Position numbers and translations under genes: made by a program
Shown here: positions 38,301 to 52,772 of the stretch, in pieces
How positions within the stretch are numbered: the stretch's first letter is position 1
Layout: each line of letters opens with the position of its first letter
Assembly (NCBI GenBank): GCA_019802505.1
Contig: JAFMOC010000070.1
Location: forward strand, 1,780,001 to 1,844,000
Reading direction: 5' to 3'
DNA: 64,000 nt
Origin: Corydoras sp. C115
Taxonomy: Eukaryota; Chordata; Actinopteri; Siluriformes; Callichthyidae
Notes under the pieces: model-generated
Databases searched by the model: none
Told to the model about the DNA's origin: nothing
What the model saw: the letters and a program-made list of their open reading frames with translations, nothing else

Positions 38301-39583
38301 GGACTTTTCCCACCTTTTGCCCTGTGAACAATTCAGACCATAATTGAAGTTTATTTAATTTACATTTACTGACAATACAAAACCATGAAAAAGGCATTTA
38401 TTAGCTATTTATTTTTGGCAAGTAAAAAAAAAGGTAAAAGTTTAAATATTTAAATTGAGCTTAAAGAAACAAGGGTGAAAATATGTTGAAAATAATGAAC
38501 TATCTTTACTGTAACATGGTCATGCTGTTCTTTTACATCACAGAATGAGTAAAAGCCAAAAACCTTCAGTCATTAATAAGCATGACTTTTTTCCCATGGA
38601 ATCTTCTCTTGGCATATGGCACCACATTAACCTTTGCCCATGCAAAGGTACGACAGTGTCACACAGGCTTCTGCATGTGGCTTTCTGCCATTCTGATATG
38701 AAGCCATCGATCCAGGCTCATTCAAAGACTCTAATCTCAGCCAAGGCCTCGGGCAACAGCTTGTAACAGACATGCTATTATTCACATCCTCTCGTTCCCA
38801 GGACGGTCATGTAGTCATTTGATTGGTCGTGAAAGCTTTGAGGTGACTGGTTCTAACCTGTAATCAGATTGCCTCATGGCTTGCTTCTCCGATTCACCAT
38901 GATGAAAGGGCAACCTGGAATCCCAAGAGAACAATGGAGGCAGGTATTTAGAAGTCATACAATGGCCTTTTACCTATTAGGACATCTGCGTAATGAAAAT
39001 GAAACAGGCTTTATTATGGACCCCTTCTGCTCGTCGGAATGCCTATAAAGGTTTTCATAACAGTTTTTAAAGAAATTGCCTATTTTAATGGAAAACTTTG
39101 TTTGCATAATAATAATTATTTTATTTAAATAAATGTGACTATTCCCTGGATGTATATTAGATGGTACTTTTAAGGTAATAGACTTAATAAAAGCCACACT
39201 GAATATAATGCTTTTGTTTTTATTATAATATATTATGAATCTTTAGACATACTGTCATTTGTCATCATGTTCAATGCAATTTGCTGTCATGTACCATTCA
39301 CTGCTGAGGCTCAGAGTGATTCATGTACTCCCAAAAAATATTGCTCAAAGCAAAAATCACTAAATATTCTAATTTCAACTGTTCCCATTTAGGGTCTTTA
39401 GAGCAGAAGGAACTGCCCAAACTTTAATTTGGCACAGTTTTACAATATATACCCTTTCTTATGCAATCCCTCCATTTATTCAGGCCTGGGACTGGTACAA
39501 GTGTACTGATACATAAATGCCAAATGGCTAGTCCATTTCAGTATCACCTGTGAGTAAAAGACCTTTATTTTTTATTTATTTTT

Positions 39584-39741
39584 AATGTGGGAGGATAATG
39601 GAGACCCTAGAAATAAACCTACTCAGACACAGGGAGGACATGCAGCCTCCTCACAGAGAATCCTGGTTTGTCTCTGAATCAAACCCAGGATCATCTTGCT
39701 CTGAAACTGACAAGCGTATTTGTGCCAACACTGTGCCATAA
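39584..39741 (-). mobile_element. Old SINE remnant, minus orientation
   Basis: AATGTGGGAGGATAATGGAG, ACTCAGACACAGGGAGGACA, GAATCAAACCCAGGATC and CAACACTGTGCCAT are in minus-strand SINE order. Confidence 0.6.
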
Positions 39742-40258
39742 TTCAGCAAAATCTTTAGGCTGTCTCACTGTATGATTTTAAACGTCATTAGCAGATATGA
39801 AAATGCAGGTTCGTATAACTGTGAGGACCATGATAAAACTTTATCCTATGCCTTATGATGTGACCGAGGGTACCCAGTTAAAGCCTTACTTATATTATCT
39901 TCTATGTTTTTCTCATTCCACTGGCTGCAATACAAACCAAAAGCATGATCAATCCACACACACTTAACAATTACAGAGAATATCTCTTCATAAAATTCTG
40001 CATTTTTTTCTTCAAACACGCTATTTGCTCATTGTGGCCGGATTCCTATTAATTAGAACAGAGAATTTATTTCCAGGCTTGTAATGATTTGTAAACCTCT
40101 GAAGTTTTGTGGTGAGGATATAAAAGGTTTTTTTCACAATTACACTTCCTTGAAGAGCAGAACAGTGCAACACTACTTCAGAGTCTGCTTAAGTTTTAAG
40201 CCGTCTTTAAGAAAAAGTGATACTTCTAAGTTCTAGATCTTTGAGATAAAAAAAAAAA

Positions 40259-40551
40259 ACAGTAAAAATTTGGACACCCCTCCTTTTTGCTCCACTTACT
40301 CGCCATTGTGTCAGTAGAACTCACAATAAACAATCCACCACCCAAAATGATACCTGTTCTGTGATGGTCCTGACCAATAGAGAACAGAGAACCAATAGTG
40401 GATTAACAAAAACAAAGAAAACAGATGGACTACTGTAATTGTAAAAATATAAAGTCAATCTATATGGTAATTGAAGAAACTATAATTAGCGCAATAATAT
40501 AATAGCGCAAGAAGGTGGTGCGTACAAAGGTTTGGACTGGTACTGTATAAC
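40259..40551. mobile_element. Tc1-like MITE, internally deleted
   Basis: ACAGTAAAAATTTGGACACC then CCTCCTTTTTGCTCCACTTA at the left and ACAAAGGTTTGGACTGGTAC then TGT at the right are inverted ends. ACAATAAACAATCCACCACC matches the inside of the MITE at 12094. It lacks about 200 bp relative to that copy. Confidence 0.75.
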
Positions 40552-43500
40552 TGTACACAAGATCCTTCCCATCATCGGTTCAATATTTATTTCCTGCCCA
40601 GGACAGAGACATATGGTGGCATATAATTGTTACAGTATTACAGTGTTACATTTGGAATTAGTCTGATATACAGCAGTCCAGCTGGCACAGGCCTGGATAC
40701 CGTATCACAGTGATTTGTGCGTAACCTCATACCTGTCCACACTCAGCAGACAGCTTTCTGCCATTACAGACTGCATCTTAGCCAACTCCACACTGAACAT
40801 TTCTCAGAACTGGGACTGCTTGTATTATTCTGCAGTGTGGCAGACTTTCAGAACAACAGATCATCCCTCACACTGCACTTTCTTTCTGTCATTTCAGACA
40901 CTTCCTTTCCAAGCCACTAAGCTAATGTTGTCTTGTGGCTCCTGTTGCAACGTTTGAAGCTTTTCCTGCACAGTCACCTTAAGGTTTGGTTTCTCATGTA
41001 ATATAGGGTGTGGGGTGACTGTTAAGGAAGAGGGGAAACCACAGTGCATATGATATTAGGCATCTTAACACAATATGTGATCCTGTAGAACAATACAGAG
41101 CTTTGATGAAGAAGTCCTTTTGCATGTAATGGATGCCTACACTGTTTTTTAAGGCTCTCTCTCTCAACAGTAAGGTTACAGGGTTTGTGCTGTTGAAAGC
41201 CCTCATTCTGTGTGGTGACTATCTGATATTTCCTTTCAAACAGTAATACTGTCATGAAGTTGAGTTCACAATGTAAAAGTTTTAAACCAGCAACTGTATA
41301 TGAGATGATTAGTGTCATTTAGGCATTCAATTAAAATAGGCCTTATAAGGGTACTACTAAATTTTATGTGGCCCACCTAAAACTTTGGGGCCAGGGGGCT
41401 GTTCTATGAACTGAGCTAACTCAATAAGCCAGGCTTATGGAGTCAAGCCTGGTTAATTTTATTGAACTTTGGTTTGACAGTTAATGAGGCAACGTTTTTC
41501 CTTTGACGATCCTGCTTTGTACTAGGCTTATTGCAGAACTAATCCAATTTACTAAATAAGCATGTGATTTAATTTGCTCTTCTGTTTTGCTGCAGTACTG
41601 TATATTTTTTAATGTGTTGCAGAGGTGGCTGGTACAGTGAATGTGATATGTTGGTTTTGAAACACTGATACTTCACACTGGCTTTATTAACACCTAAATT
41701 TTACCTTATTTAAAGCGATTTTTAGTGCTTTTACATTTTTACATTAGTATTTTTTAGGACTTTTACTAAAAATTGATTAAAGATTAAATAATCTCATTCC
41801 GAAACAAGAACTGCATATGAGTATAATATAGTATAGCATACAGTAAACAAAAACACCATAGAGGTTAAACCTGTGTCATTATTGTGTCTAACAACATGGA
41901 AAAGATCATGGATTTGTGCATGCCTAAGCGTTCTTCAGGCATCCTGGAGACATTTTTCTTTTATCATTCTAAAATCAAGTATAAAGCTGTTTTAATATCG
42001 GATACTTGCTTGTAAGCTTCCAATGCTTGCTTGAATTAGATGGAAGGGATTGCACCTGGATTTTGTTATGTGAATGCAATCAGCCCAAAGTGAACTGCTG
42101 TAAACTGTGCTCTTCCAAATGAACAGCGCTTTTATAAGCCTGCTTCGTGGAAAAATAATAGCATTGTAAATAGTCTCGTGCACTTTCAGAAAGAAAGTTC
42201 AATCTAAAATAGTTTTGGTAGGTAACAAAACATTTGAATGATGTTTAATAAATTCTTCCTCGAGGGCAAATCATGTTTCGACACAGTTCACATAAAATTC
42301 TCAAAACAGCTTGATGGCATGTTGCTTGTGGAATAAGAGCCAAGCCTCTCCAATTTTAAATAAAGTACAAACATTTGTTCTGTGTTGTGTCTGCAAAAAA
42401 TGATGGATGTATGGTATACATGATATTGTCCTGTTTGTTCTGTTCAGCCACTGTTTTCGTGACAGTGTCACGAGGCACAACATTAGGGTAAACATGTTTA
42501 CAACAGAAAAAGACATGACAGAACACTAAAATAACTGAACTATTTACTAAAATAAAGTGTATTTTAACTTTATTATAGCAAATAGTACCACCCTGTACCA
42601 AAATGAATGGAGAAATGCACTTTTAGTTTTTCTCTTGAACAAGGCTTTTGTTTTTGTTTTTGACATTGAGAACTGGATTTCTGTTTTTAAGGAGCTAAAT
42701 TGTTGACTGATAAGGGACATATTTCCGCTCTATTTTAAATCATTACTAACAGCATCTTTAAGTTGTCCTGCCCACTTAATGTTTCAATTCACACTGAGGC
42801 GTTTATTAGGGTCAAGGTCGGCGCTCCCTGCAGGACGTTGGTGTTTCTTTACAACACACTTGTCAACTCTGTCTTTATAAACCTTATTTTGTGCACAGGA
42901 GAACAAATATACAGAAACATAAAGACCTGACACAAATTTGGAAGCATATAGTTTTGTATGCAGTAGCATTTAAATCCAGTCTAAATTTAATTTAGGAGAA
43001 TTTTTCATTTATTCTATTGTTTTATAACGTACAGTATTCTTAATTTAAAACTTGCACACATGCCATTTGTTAAGAACAAAAATCAATCTGCATATTATTA
43101 TTGCTCTGGATTACAGATTCCTAACTACTAAGATTACATCCTTTTCTAAATGTGACCATGATTAAAATAGTGAAAATTCTGAGGAAAGGGCAAAATTTGT
43201 TTTACCTGTATGACAGAGGCAAGGACAATTGAATGTTGGTTGGAGATTGTGGCGAACTCATTGGTGTGAGTAAGTAATTGACCCATCTTCTAAATAGTCT
43301 GCTTTCAGGTATTTGAAAAGAGACAAGAGGCGGAGCATGAGACGAGTACCAGAGGCAACAGGAACACGGCGACAACGGCACTAGAAAAAAAAACATGACA
43401 AAAAAGAACAGTGACATGTTAATTCCAGTGCAAATAGTTACATCATTTTGGAGTTAAATCAGTTCATAAGGCCGGTTTTGTGTTCATTAAATGTTCTTAG

Positions 43501-44569
43501 CCTCCTGTATGTGACACCCTATGTCGCTGTATTATTATTATTGTTTTCAGGTAAAGAGAGATATTTTCACACGGTGACCTGCAATCTTTATGCTCGTAGC
43601 CTTTATTTTTTTTCACCCAAACCTATGATTAAACATTTTCTCTTTTTATTTAAGTATTTATTTAAACATAAACTAATCATGCACATTAATGCTCTCTGTG
43701 TGCATGCTCGGTTATAAGAGGAGTTTCACCTACAGTATAGTTTGTGTTGTATGGGGTCACATGCACATTTGAGGGATTATTTGATATGCATGATCTTTAG
43801 GTTGTGCATGTGCCCTGAAATATTTTATATTTCTTTTATTATATTTATTATTTTTTTTCAATTTGTCTAATGTGGTTTTCTGTCTCATGTGGCCAGCACA
43901 CCCACATTTACCAGCATGCCGCGCCCTGTGACAACATGCAAAGCTATTAAATAACCCTATATAATAAAGTTTCAGCCTTCATAATACAGCATAAACCTGT
44001 CTTCTTAAATTAATGTTTGTGTGTTTATCGCAGATCATCAATTAGATGTACTAAGCAAGGACAGCACAGTTCGTATCTTAATGCACCTCACTGCCATGTA
44101 GGATCTCCTCCCTTCTCTAATGAAACCTCCTTCTGACACACATTACTTGGTGTAATGGAAATGCTGGCGTTTCTCACAGTCAGTAATGCATGACTACTGT
44201 CTTCTGTTATCCAAAACAGCTGGAAGGCTCCTAACCAAAAAGAGACACTACATTATCAGTGAACTGTCAGAGGGTCAGGTTTGAGTGTAGATCTTAATCA
44301 GAAATCCTCCATCAGAGGTGAAAAACAGGTCAAAGGTACAGATGTCCTCATATTCAGGTAGTGTTATAATAACTGTACTTTCTGACTCTCTGTCTATCTG
44401 TTTGTCAACTCATTTGTTATTATTGTGGTTGTAGATTTAGAGCACAGTACATACAAACAGATGCAGATTATTGTAATAGAATTTAATAGATTATTGTTGT
44501 CATAATTTATTATTATTTTATTTATTATTATTATTATCATTATTTTTATTTTTTTTTATATCCAATTGT
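40552..44569. other. Repeat-poor non-coding stretch, 4.0 kb
   Basis: Read in six frames, no exon with splice sites and a recognisable product was found. Frames at 40715-40957, 41022-41318 and 43202-43417 are short and match nothing known. No mobile element is recognised. Confidence 0.5.
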
Positions 44570-44640
44570 AAACTGTAAGGTGTCCTTGAGTGTCAGAAAG
44601 GCGCCTATGAAATAAAATGTATTATTATTATTATCATTAT
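44570..44640 (+). mobile_element. Retroelement 3' tail
   Basis: GTGTCCTTGAGTGTCAGAAA then GGCGCCTATGAAATAAAATG followed by (ATT)n resembles the 3' end of fish LINE/SINE families that terminate in GGCGC...AATAAAATGTATTATTATT. No body is recognised upstream. Confidence 0.5.
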
Positions 44641-47600
44641 TTAAATATGGATTATAATTAAACTCTCAGAAAATGAGAGAAACAGAATCAATTGGTCCTT
44701 AAACAAATAGGCATTTAATTAAAATGACTTTATTACTATTATTAATGACTACAAGCTGCAAATGCCAAAGTAACCACTACAAAATACATATAAGCATGAA
44801 ATATTTTTAAAATGCAGTCATCTTCTCTTGATTTTAGTTGTGCAGACTGGCCATCTTCAAAAGCCCAGTGACAAACAATGGCTTGTAATAGGAGGCAGAT
44901 GATTTCTTACTGGCATTATAGTCTGTGCGCTCTTGTTTATAGACATCTTTAAAAGACTCAACTAAAGCCAAGGCACACTTTAATAGGGCTGCACACATCC
45001 CTCTGACCATGGTGTTTTCAACAAGTTTGTACACATTTAGTTGGGAGTGTGGCATTTGTTGGCTTTAAAACACTTTAAAACAACATACAAAAAAGAAGTT
45101 GACACTTGTGCTTTAAAAAAATAGCTGGCCTGTTGGTTGTCAGAATAAATCAGAGCACACAGGCACTAAAGTGGGCCATGTCAAGCAGAGTAGATTAGGT
45201 TTAATGAATCAGGTCATAACTTTAACACATGACGTCTTAGCACTTTCCATTGCTTGGCCAACTTCAAAGGCAGAATATGGTATTTACTGATGGACCCATA
45301 ACTTTGGATCTTTTAAAAATGGTCAGATTTCATTAGACAATGTGAAAGTAAAATTGGAACCAGATGAAGGAAGGGCAGAGCTCTGGACCTAGCTTCACGC
45401 CAGCTGGACAGAGCAGGGCTGAAGCCAAAACTGAAATATTATAAACAAAAAGAAATAGTACTATGGAAAGTATTTTTCTATTGTATTTATTTATATATAT
45501 TTATATATATATATTTATATATAAATAGAGGCGATTGTTGCTGCCAAACAATATGATACAAAATGATAAGGATTATACAATTATAAAACTATTCAGTCAA
45601 AATATCAACCTAGTTTGCAATGTTTCCAGAGTTTTTAATTTTAAGTTAATTTACTGATATAGTGTTTTCTACAATGGTACATGGTTACAAAGCAGTTTCA
45701 AGCCTGAACCCCCAAAGAGCAAGCTAAAGAAGCAGTGGGGAAAAAAACCCTCCCATGTTAGGTTTTTAAGAAAGAAAACCTGGAAGGACCAAAGCCCAGT
45801 GAGGACTCATCCCCTCTTGAATGGCCGAGCAGGATCAACATTGCAGGACACACAGTTACAGAAGCAGTGATCAGCTGTCCATTTTTAGAAATTGGAAATC
45901 TTGTATTAGTTCGGTATGGCCATCCGACAGGACTGCTGCAAGTCAAACAGAAATCCAACAGAAAACCCCAAGGACAGACCAAGCTCTTTAAAAGTGCAAT
46001 AAAACCCAAAGTATCCAAAAGAAGGGTTAGAGATTTCAGGTTAGAGGTTAGAGATAGTTCTGCAAAACTGGTTTCTGGTTAAATACTGGACTAATGAAAC
46101 CAAAACAAAGCATCCCTAAAAACACCCATTCAACTGTTATGGAGAGTGTTGGAGGAGTGATTAATTATACACGGACAACATACACAAAGCAATTAATTTG
46201 CTATCAGATAACAATGTGTTGAAGCTACATGTTTTAAAGGAAAAAAATTTAACACGCGAGCAAACACATGCATTAATGCAAACACACACAGACACACACA
46301 AACCAGTGCGGACAATACACGAATTGTCTTTATTTTTGGCTGCTGCTAAAGCTCTTATACACTTTTGCTCTTGAACTCGATATACAGTCCTGACTTAGCA
46401 AACGTGTTTTTTTATTTTGTATCATGCACATTCCTATTCAAATTCCTTTTAACTCTGCATTTGGAGTTTTTGGAAACTTAATAGCTCATATTTTTACAGA
46501 ATCCCCGAATGCCTGAAGGCAAATCAGATATTCCGCTTATATCAGCACTGGCTTGTCTAGGTCTTGATCTCTTTGAAAGTTGAGGGAAAATTATAAAACG
46601 GTTTTCCCTGTTAGCAAATAAAATATCATGACTTCTTTAATAAACCCAGATTTCCCCAAAGTCGCCGGAAATGAAAAGACAAACATTTATATTATTCAAA
46701 GCAATTTCACTGATTAAACAATAGAAGATGATGAAAGGTAAAGTGAATGCCTTTAGGTTTAGTTAAAGTCTCAAAGAAAAACAAGCATCTCTTATCTAGA
46801 CAGATGAAAATGTAAGAGGCAACATTGTATTTTCGAGGCATAACAGTTACACCACAAAATGAGGCATATAGACAGCAAACACAACAAAACATTCATGCAT
46901 CTGTGAAAACACAAGCTGCAACTTATATACTATGGCATCTTCAGTTTTGGGCTGTCACACCATGCAACATAATTAAAAACCAACCATCATTAAAGACAAT
47001 GATTTATATTAGCATGACATAGATTTATAGAAGCCACCCCATAAATTTTTTGTGCTATTTCAAGTCACATAAATAGCTGGTGAGCTTGTGATCTTTAACC
47101 TGTGTGTGCTGGAATCTGTTTTCCAGCTAGGAGGAATTTCATAAACGGAAAATACCTGCAGGCAACACCGGTGGTTGAGCTTCATTCAGTCAGATGCCAT
47201 ACTTAGTTCTTGGACTAGATGCTTATTGGGGTGCATTTTTTTTCTTTCAGATGGTTTCCCTGTGTGAGAACTTAAGGGTAGATGACATGTGGAAAGACTC
47301 AGAAGTTCAAATTTCCATACAGATGCAGTAATGAAAACCAAGAAGTGCAGAAACTGATTTTTTTTTAATGTAAAAGGTCTAAAATAAAAAGCTTTAAATA
47401 CCCTAAGGCTAAATACTTGTAAAACGTTAAAGTCAAAACTTGATTTAAACATCAGTAAGGGGATTTTAATCCCAAAACTTACAAAAAAAAACATCTACAA
47501 TTAGGTTTATTTTTATCAAAAAGTTAAAACTATAATACATAAATTAAGAATGTTTGGTTTAAGCAAATTAACAAATTATAGATTTTAGTATTTAATGCAG

Positions 47601-50600
47601 TCACAACTTTCATAGAAATTGGTTTTGGACATAATCTTACATTCATGCATTACTTACATTCATACAAAACTTCACATTTAAGTGTGCATTTGTTAATTTG
47701 CCATTGTATAACATGCACCAACATCGGAATTAATAGTAAATTTAGATTTAAGTTCCAGAATTCGGTCTGTGACAGTAATCCCTTAATTTCCTGTGTAAAG
47801 GCGTGGAAGTCTAGAACTCAAAGTCCCAGCATGCTTGAATAATGGCCCTGTTTCACAGGAACCGCTATGCACATCTATTTAAAAAAATGCTTGGGTTTGG
47901 CAGCGAAGGAAGAGTTTATTTGATTCTCTGTTTGTTTACTGTGGTTTCATGGTCATAAAAGTAAAAGTGACTGAAAGGGCAGGGCCTTTTCTCTCTTTCT
48001 CTCTCTGCTCGCTCTGCATTCCTAATGCCTACACGACTCCCCAATTTCCACCTTGGCTCTTTATAGCTTTTCTTTTGTAATTATTACTGAAGTATTTAGG
48101 TCATAGGCTTTACTGAAGTAAAAGACTTGAATATTAGTACACAGTTCAACTTTTGTGTGAAGTGATATGACAGTAAATCTGCAAAAACCATGTATCCAGC
48201 GTACTTGTGCTTAAGGTTTTAAAATATTGTGTTCATTTTTTTTTTTTATTTAAAATATAAGCTGTCCATCATAACATTTCATGTCATCCATAACATTTCA
48301 TAACTAACATAAAAATCATTACTTTTACAAAGAGTTTAGGGACAAAGCAAATTATACTTTAGGAATCAAATATAGAACCTAAACTTTACATTCCTTTTCT
48401 TAATCCTGAAAACTGCTTAAATCTGCTTTCAGTCTCAGGCTAGTAAGGGATGTTTAATCATACCTAAAACAAATATTTCCACATAAGCCTCTCTTCATTC
48501 TTCTTTCAGACATTAATAAAAGCTCCGCATCTGCAGCAATAATTTCTGTCTGCTGTTGGCTTGCCCTGGCCCCCTGCCAAGCTGCATATGAGAAAACACT
48601 AGTTCTGTGGTATAGTTTGTGGAAAATGAAAATAGAATCACATGTGCAGACAGGTTATAGTAAAATAGAACTAACAAAATAACAACTCGTTTTTTTATAG
48701 AAGTACTGACAGAGGCACAAGTCATGTTTCTGTTGACCTGTAGGCAAGCATGAAGAGGCTATAAATATCAGCTTTCCAAAATTAGAATAGTTAAGGTTGG
48801 ATTTAAGCCAAAATATAATATGCTTGTGTTTGGGGTCATGATTTTAACTTAAAAGGATGAAAAATGTCAACTTTAAAGAAAGTAATTAGGCTCTGACGAA
48901 ATTTCAAATGACGTGTGATTAAAATTAAAGGGGTTTGACTCTGAACCTCAATGACTACCATGTGGGAACAGGAGCTACCCGTTTAGAAATGAAGTGATTT
49001 TCTTCAGTGAGAGACACATATGGTGTAAACTCTAATGAATAAATTCAAAACAAAAGCACAGCAGATGTTGAAAGATTAAAACTCATTCTCACAGGAAAGC
49101 ATTAAACAGAACTGCTGTTGATCGCTCTGAACTACGTCGCCGAAATTTTCAATCAGGAATGCCTAACGATTAATGCCACAGTAAAGCGGATCATATCGTT
49201 TACATCTGTATTTTATGTCCTCTCCTGAAAATCCTTCAGGAATTCCTTTAGTCATGTTTTGCATCTGTTGTTCGCTGACAGTCAACATGCAAGTTAAGAC
49301 AGACCTCTTCTTATCTCCACATCTCCCGTTTATTCCCTTTCCAGGCCATAACCAAGAGAGTCTTTTAGTTTAGTCAGTCTGTGACAAAGAACAAAAAAGG
49401 ACAGTCTTTACCACAGTTTGCTATGCAGCGAACCTTAACATTTCAGCAAAGATTGCCGTTCATTCGCGATGGAAACACTCTGGGCCCATTTGAGCTGTGT
49501 AGTATGTCAGATAATGCTTTATAGATGGGCATCAGCGCAGTAAAGGTGAGGAAAGAAAATAAGCAAGTCAAAAGAGCACAAACTGAAACTCAATCCTATA
49601 ACGACCTGCATGGACATGTGCCAGGGTTTCTTATATTTTTCTTGTCACACCCTTGAAAAAAATCATACAGGGTCACAAAACATATATATCGCTGACTAAT
49701 CAGATTATTGCAAGATAATAAGTGAATTATTATATAATTATGTAATCTTCATTCACTTTTTTTTAGAGAAAATAAACCAGGGACCCCGTCATGTATGCCT
49801 ACACAATTTGTCATGCTTCATTACCTCATTAGCCAGTACCTAAACTCAAATTAAGCATGTTCGTGTCCCTGTGTATAATGCTGAAGATAATATGTTGCAC
49901 CATTTTTCCCTTTCTGAAGATTTTATTTTAATATTTGCAGTTTGTCAATTGTATTCTATAGCAACTGTAATTTGCTATACTTTGTGCTTCAAACCTACTT
50001 CATGAACTGCATACACTACATAGACGATCTTTTATTTGCATCTATTGATCACATATATGACCTGGTTCGTTCAATCAAGCCTTAATTTCTGAAAAAAAAA
50101 AAAGCTAAAAGTAAACTTAAAGGTCAGCACATGTTCCCGCTGAACACATTCACCACTCACACATAAAGAAAGGAATTTAGCTGTAAACGACAGACAGTTT
50201 TGAAAGGCAAACCCCTGGCAAGACAGATGTTAAAGGAAAGGGCTGATGCCAAAAGTCATTGTTACTGATTACGTCTTTTATTGTCCTGTAATTGTCCCTA
50301 GAAAGAACTTGCATTGCCTCTAGCTCTTTTTAAAGAGTTTGTGGGTCTATGGTATGTCGTTAATTAAGAGCACCTCGACAGATGCTGCTAGTAAATGCTC
50401 ATGGAGGAGCAGAAATGAATTTAACTACTATTTTACATGTGAAGCAAGCATCTAGTTCTCTATAAAATTGTTTATGTGCTTTTACAGCAACACACAGCAA
50501 TGAGTTGTCAGAACGAGCCAAAATAGTTTGATCTACTAATGACCAACATGCTTCTTGACAAGAGGGGGTTTTGTTTTTAGCATCAACCTAGCATATAGCA

Positions 50601-52496
50601 ATACAGGTTATGCTAATTCTTAAGTAGCAGTCCACATTTCAAAATAGCATCATCACACGCATAGCCAAGTATTCTCAATACCAACAATAGTTCACTTAAA
50701 TTTTAAAGTGAATTTTATAAGAATAACCTAAATGTTTGTTCGATGTAGTTAGCCAACTGACAGTATTAGCCATATATAAACAGATATCTGCCATAATTTA
50801 GTATGACTTAGAATAGAAAAGCATGTTTCATTTGTGTCAGGAGTCATCTGCCAATAATTTAGGGAGTTTATACAAGTTGAATTGCTAAACGATTTAAACT
50901 AAATTGCTATTGACATTCATTAGACTCAAATAAAAAAAAGACTCAAGTTTTCATATAACTGAAAAAATGTTTCGAAAACAAAATCTTTGTCAGCACTGAG
51001 TAATTGAACAGATGAATGCTGATGTTTGCAAAACTTAAGAATACTTGGGCTAAAATAAGTTTACAGTGTGGTGTCCATCACTGAAATAGATGATCCGAGA
51101 AAAGATTTTCTGTCCTTTTGACTGTGTTAAGCTCTGTAATCAAAGACAATACAATGTTTCCAGCTGTATTACCCAATCAGGGAACCTCCCTGCAAGAATG
51201 CTGTCTTTACTGAGAATTCAAAAACATACATAAGACCAAAGTCTGTAGTGAATAATTCTCTCAAACCTTTTAACCTCAAACCAAATAAGGTTTCTAATGA
51301 CAATAGTTTGACAATAGAAATAAAAAAAATCTAAAGAAAAACTGATGTAAAATTATGAAACAAAGGAAATCAGCACTGCAATCACCAGTTTGATCATTTT
51401 TCATTAATAAAGTTTCACATTACTAGCTATAGGATTATAATGCAAGACATTTCTTACCACAAATTAGATGAAATAGAATCATGAAATTGCTTATTTACTT
51501 ATACATCATTGCTGAAAATGTTTTTTTACAAATAACCCTAACCCTAACTTTTTTACATTTCTACTTTGGCCATATCACATTCTGACTGTGTCCCAATTTA
51601 ACTACTTATTTTGTGATATTAGGTGCAGTTATAAGCTTTTCCATTCAGATTTGCACAATTAACACATCAGTGGTGGAATGAAAACCCTATTCTGGTAATT
51701 GCAGTCTTTTTCTTCTCCCAGCTAACAACATGGTAGCATTGACCTACTCTCTACTTAGAATGTACATCAAAAAACCAGGCAGAACTGGTTTCTATGTCCT
51801 TTAAGTAGATTAGATGGGTGTGCATGTCTGCCAAGGCATAGTGGGGTTTTTCGAGCTGAGAGTCAAGCCAAGATTTCACAAGTCATGTTCCCATGGCAGA
51901 CAATTCCTTAGTTAAAGGCTGGGACATTACAAGCTCATCAGGTGCTGCGCCACATGTCCTTCCTGTTTGTTCAACATCCTGTTGGCTCTGATTGCCTGCC
52001 TTAGGTCGTCTAGAGAATCGCACATACATCTGCATACAGTCAAGATGCTCTCTGTGGATGTAATTTGTTGGGCTTAATTGCTTTGACTCATGGCCAGCTG
52101 TTTTCCGTCTCCTTCTCTGTATTTCTCTCTCTCTCTCTCATTCAGATGTTTCCTGTGAAAGATCTAAAGGGTCAGCTATGGTATTAAGAAGGGGATCAGC
52201 AAGCCACAACCTCTGAGCTAACAGGCCTGTGGTTCTCCTTCTATAACATTGCCCTTTTCGCAGTAATAATAAACAAGAACACCCACAATTCTGGCCACAT
52301 CCCAAAACACAGTGTTAGTATGTCATCAATAATGTTACTATTATGACAGTCTTGTAGAATAAAATTTGCTATATGTGGTTTGGGACAAAACCATTTCTTT
52401 ATTAATGCCAGCTATCTATCTGCTCGTATTTAACTTGAAGTGAGCACTTCCTCAGTCAACACAACATAGCAGAATATTAAAAAATTTTGTTTACAG
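44641..52496. other. Repeat-poor non-coding stretch, 7.9 kb
   Basis: No supported exon on either strand. Minor items: an AT-only patch at 45480-45527, a poly(T) at about 48238-48247, and TAACCCTAACCCTAAC (51533-51548), a chance-sized telomere-like motif. 48890-49620 and 51700-52260 are less AT-rich and could contain conserved non-coding DNA. Confidence 0.5.
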
Positions 52497-52772
52497 ATTC
52501 ATTTATTCATCATCTTCTGCTTAATACTATATTAGGGTCATTGAGGGGGTTACCCATGCCCATCCAGGGGGGAATGTTTTGGGCACTGGGCAGGTACACC
52601 CAGGACAGGGTGCCAATCCATCGCTGGGCACACATTCACTCAATCAGACACATATGCGTACTATATAGGGGCACCCGGAGACTTGTGCCCGAAACCCACA
52701 TGGACACGGAAAAAGGAAACTCCACCCAGCTCAGGATTCAAACATAGAGCCCCAGCGCTAACCACTAAGCCA
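52497..52772 (-). mobile_element. Diverged SINE, minus orientation
   Basis: From ATTCATCATCTTCTGC through CCCATGCCCATCCAGGGG and ACAGGGTGCCAATCCATCGC to GCGCTAACCACTAAGCCA. The middle is shortened. It is the only clear SINE after 40 kb. Confidence 0.88.

Noticed and set aside
51533..51548. Interstitial telomeric repeat TAACCCTAACCCTAAC
   Set aside because: Only about 2.5 units; within chance expectation for the window and no fusion context.
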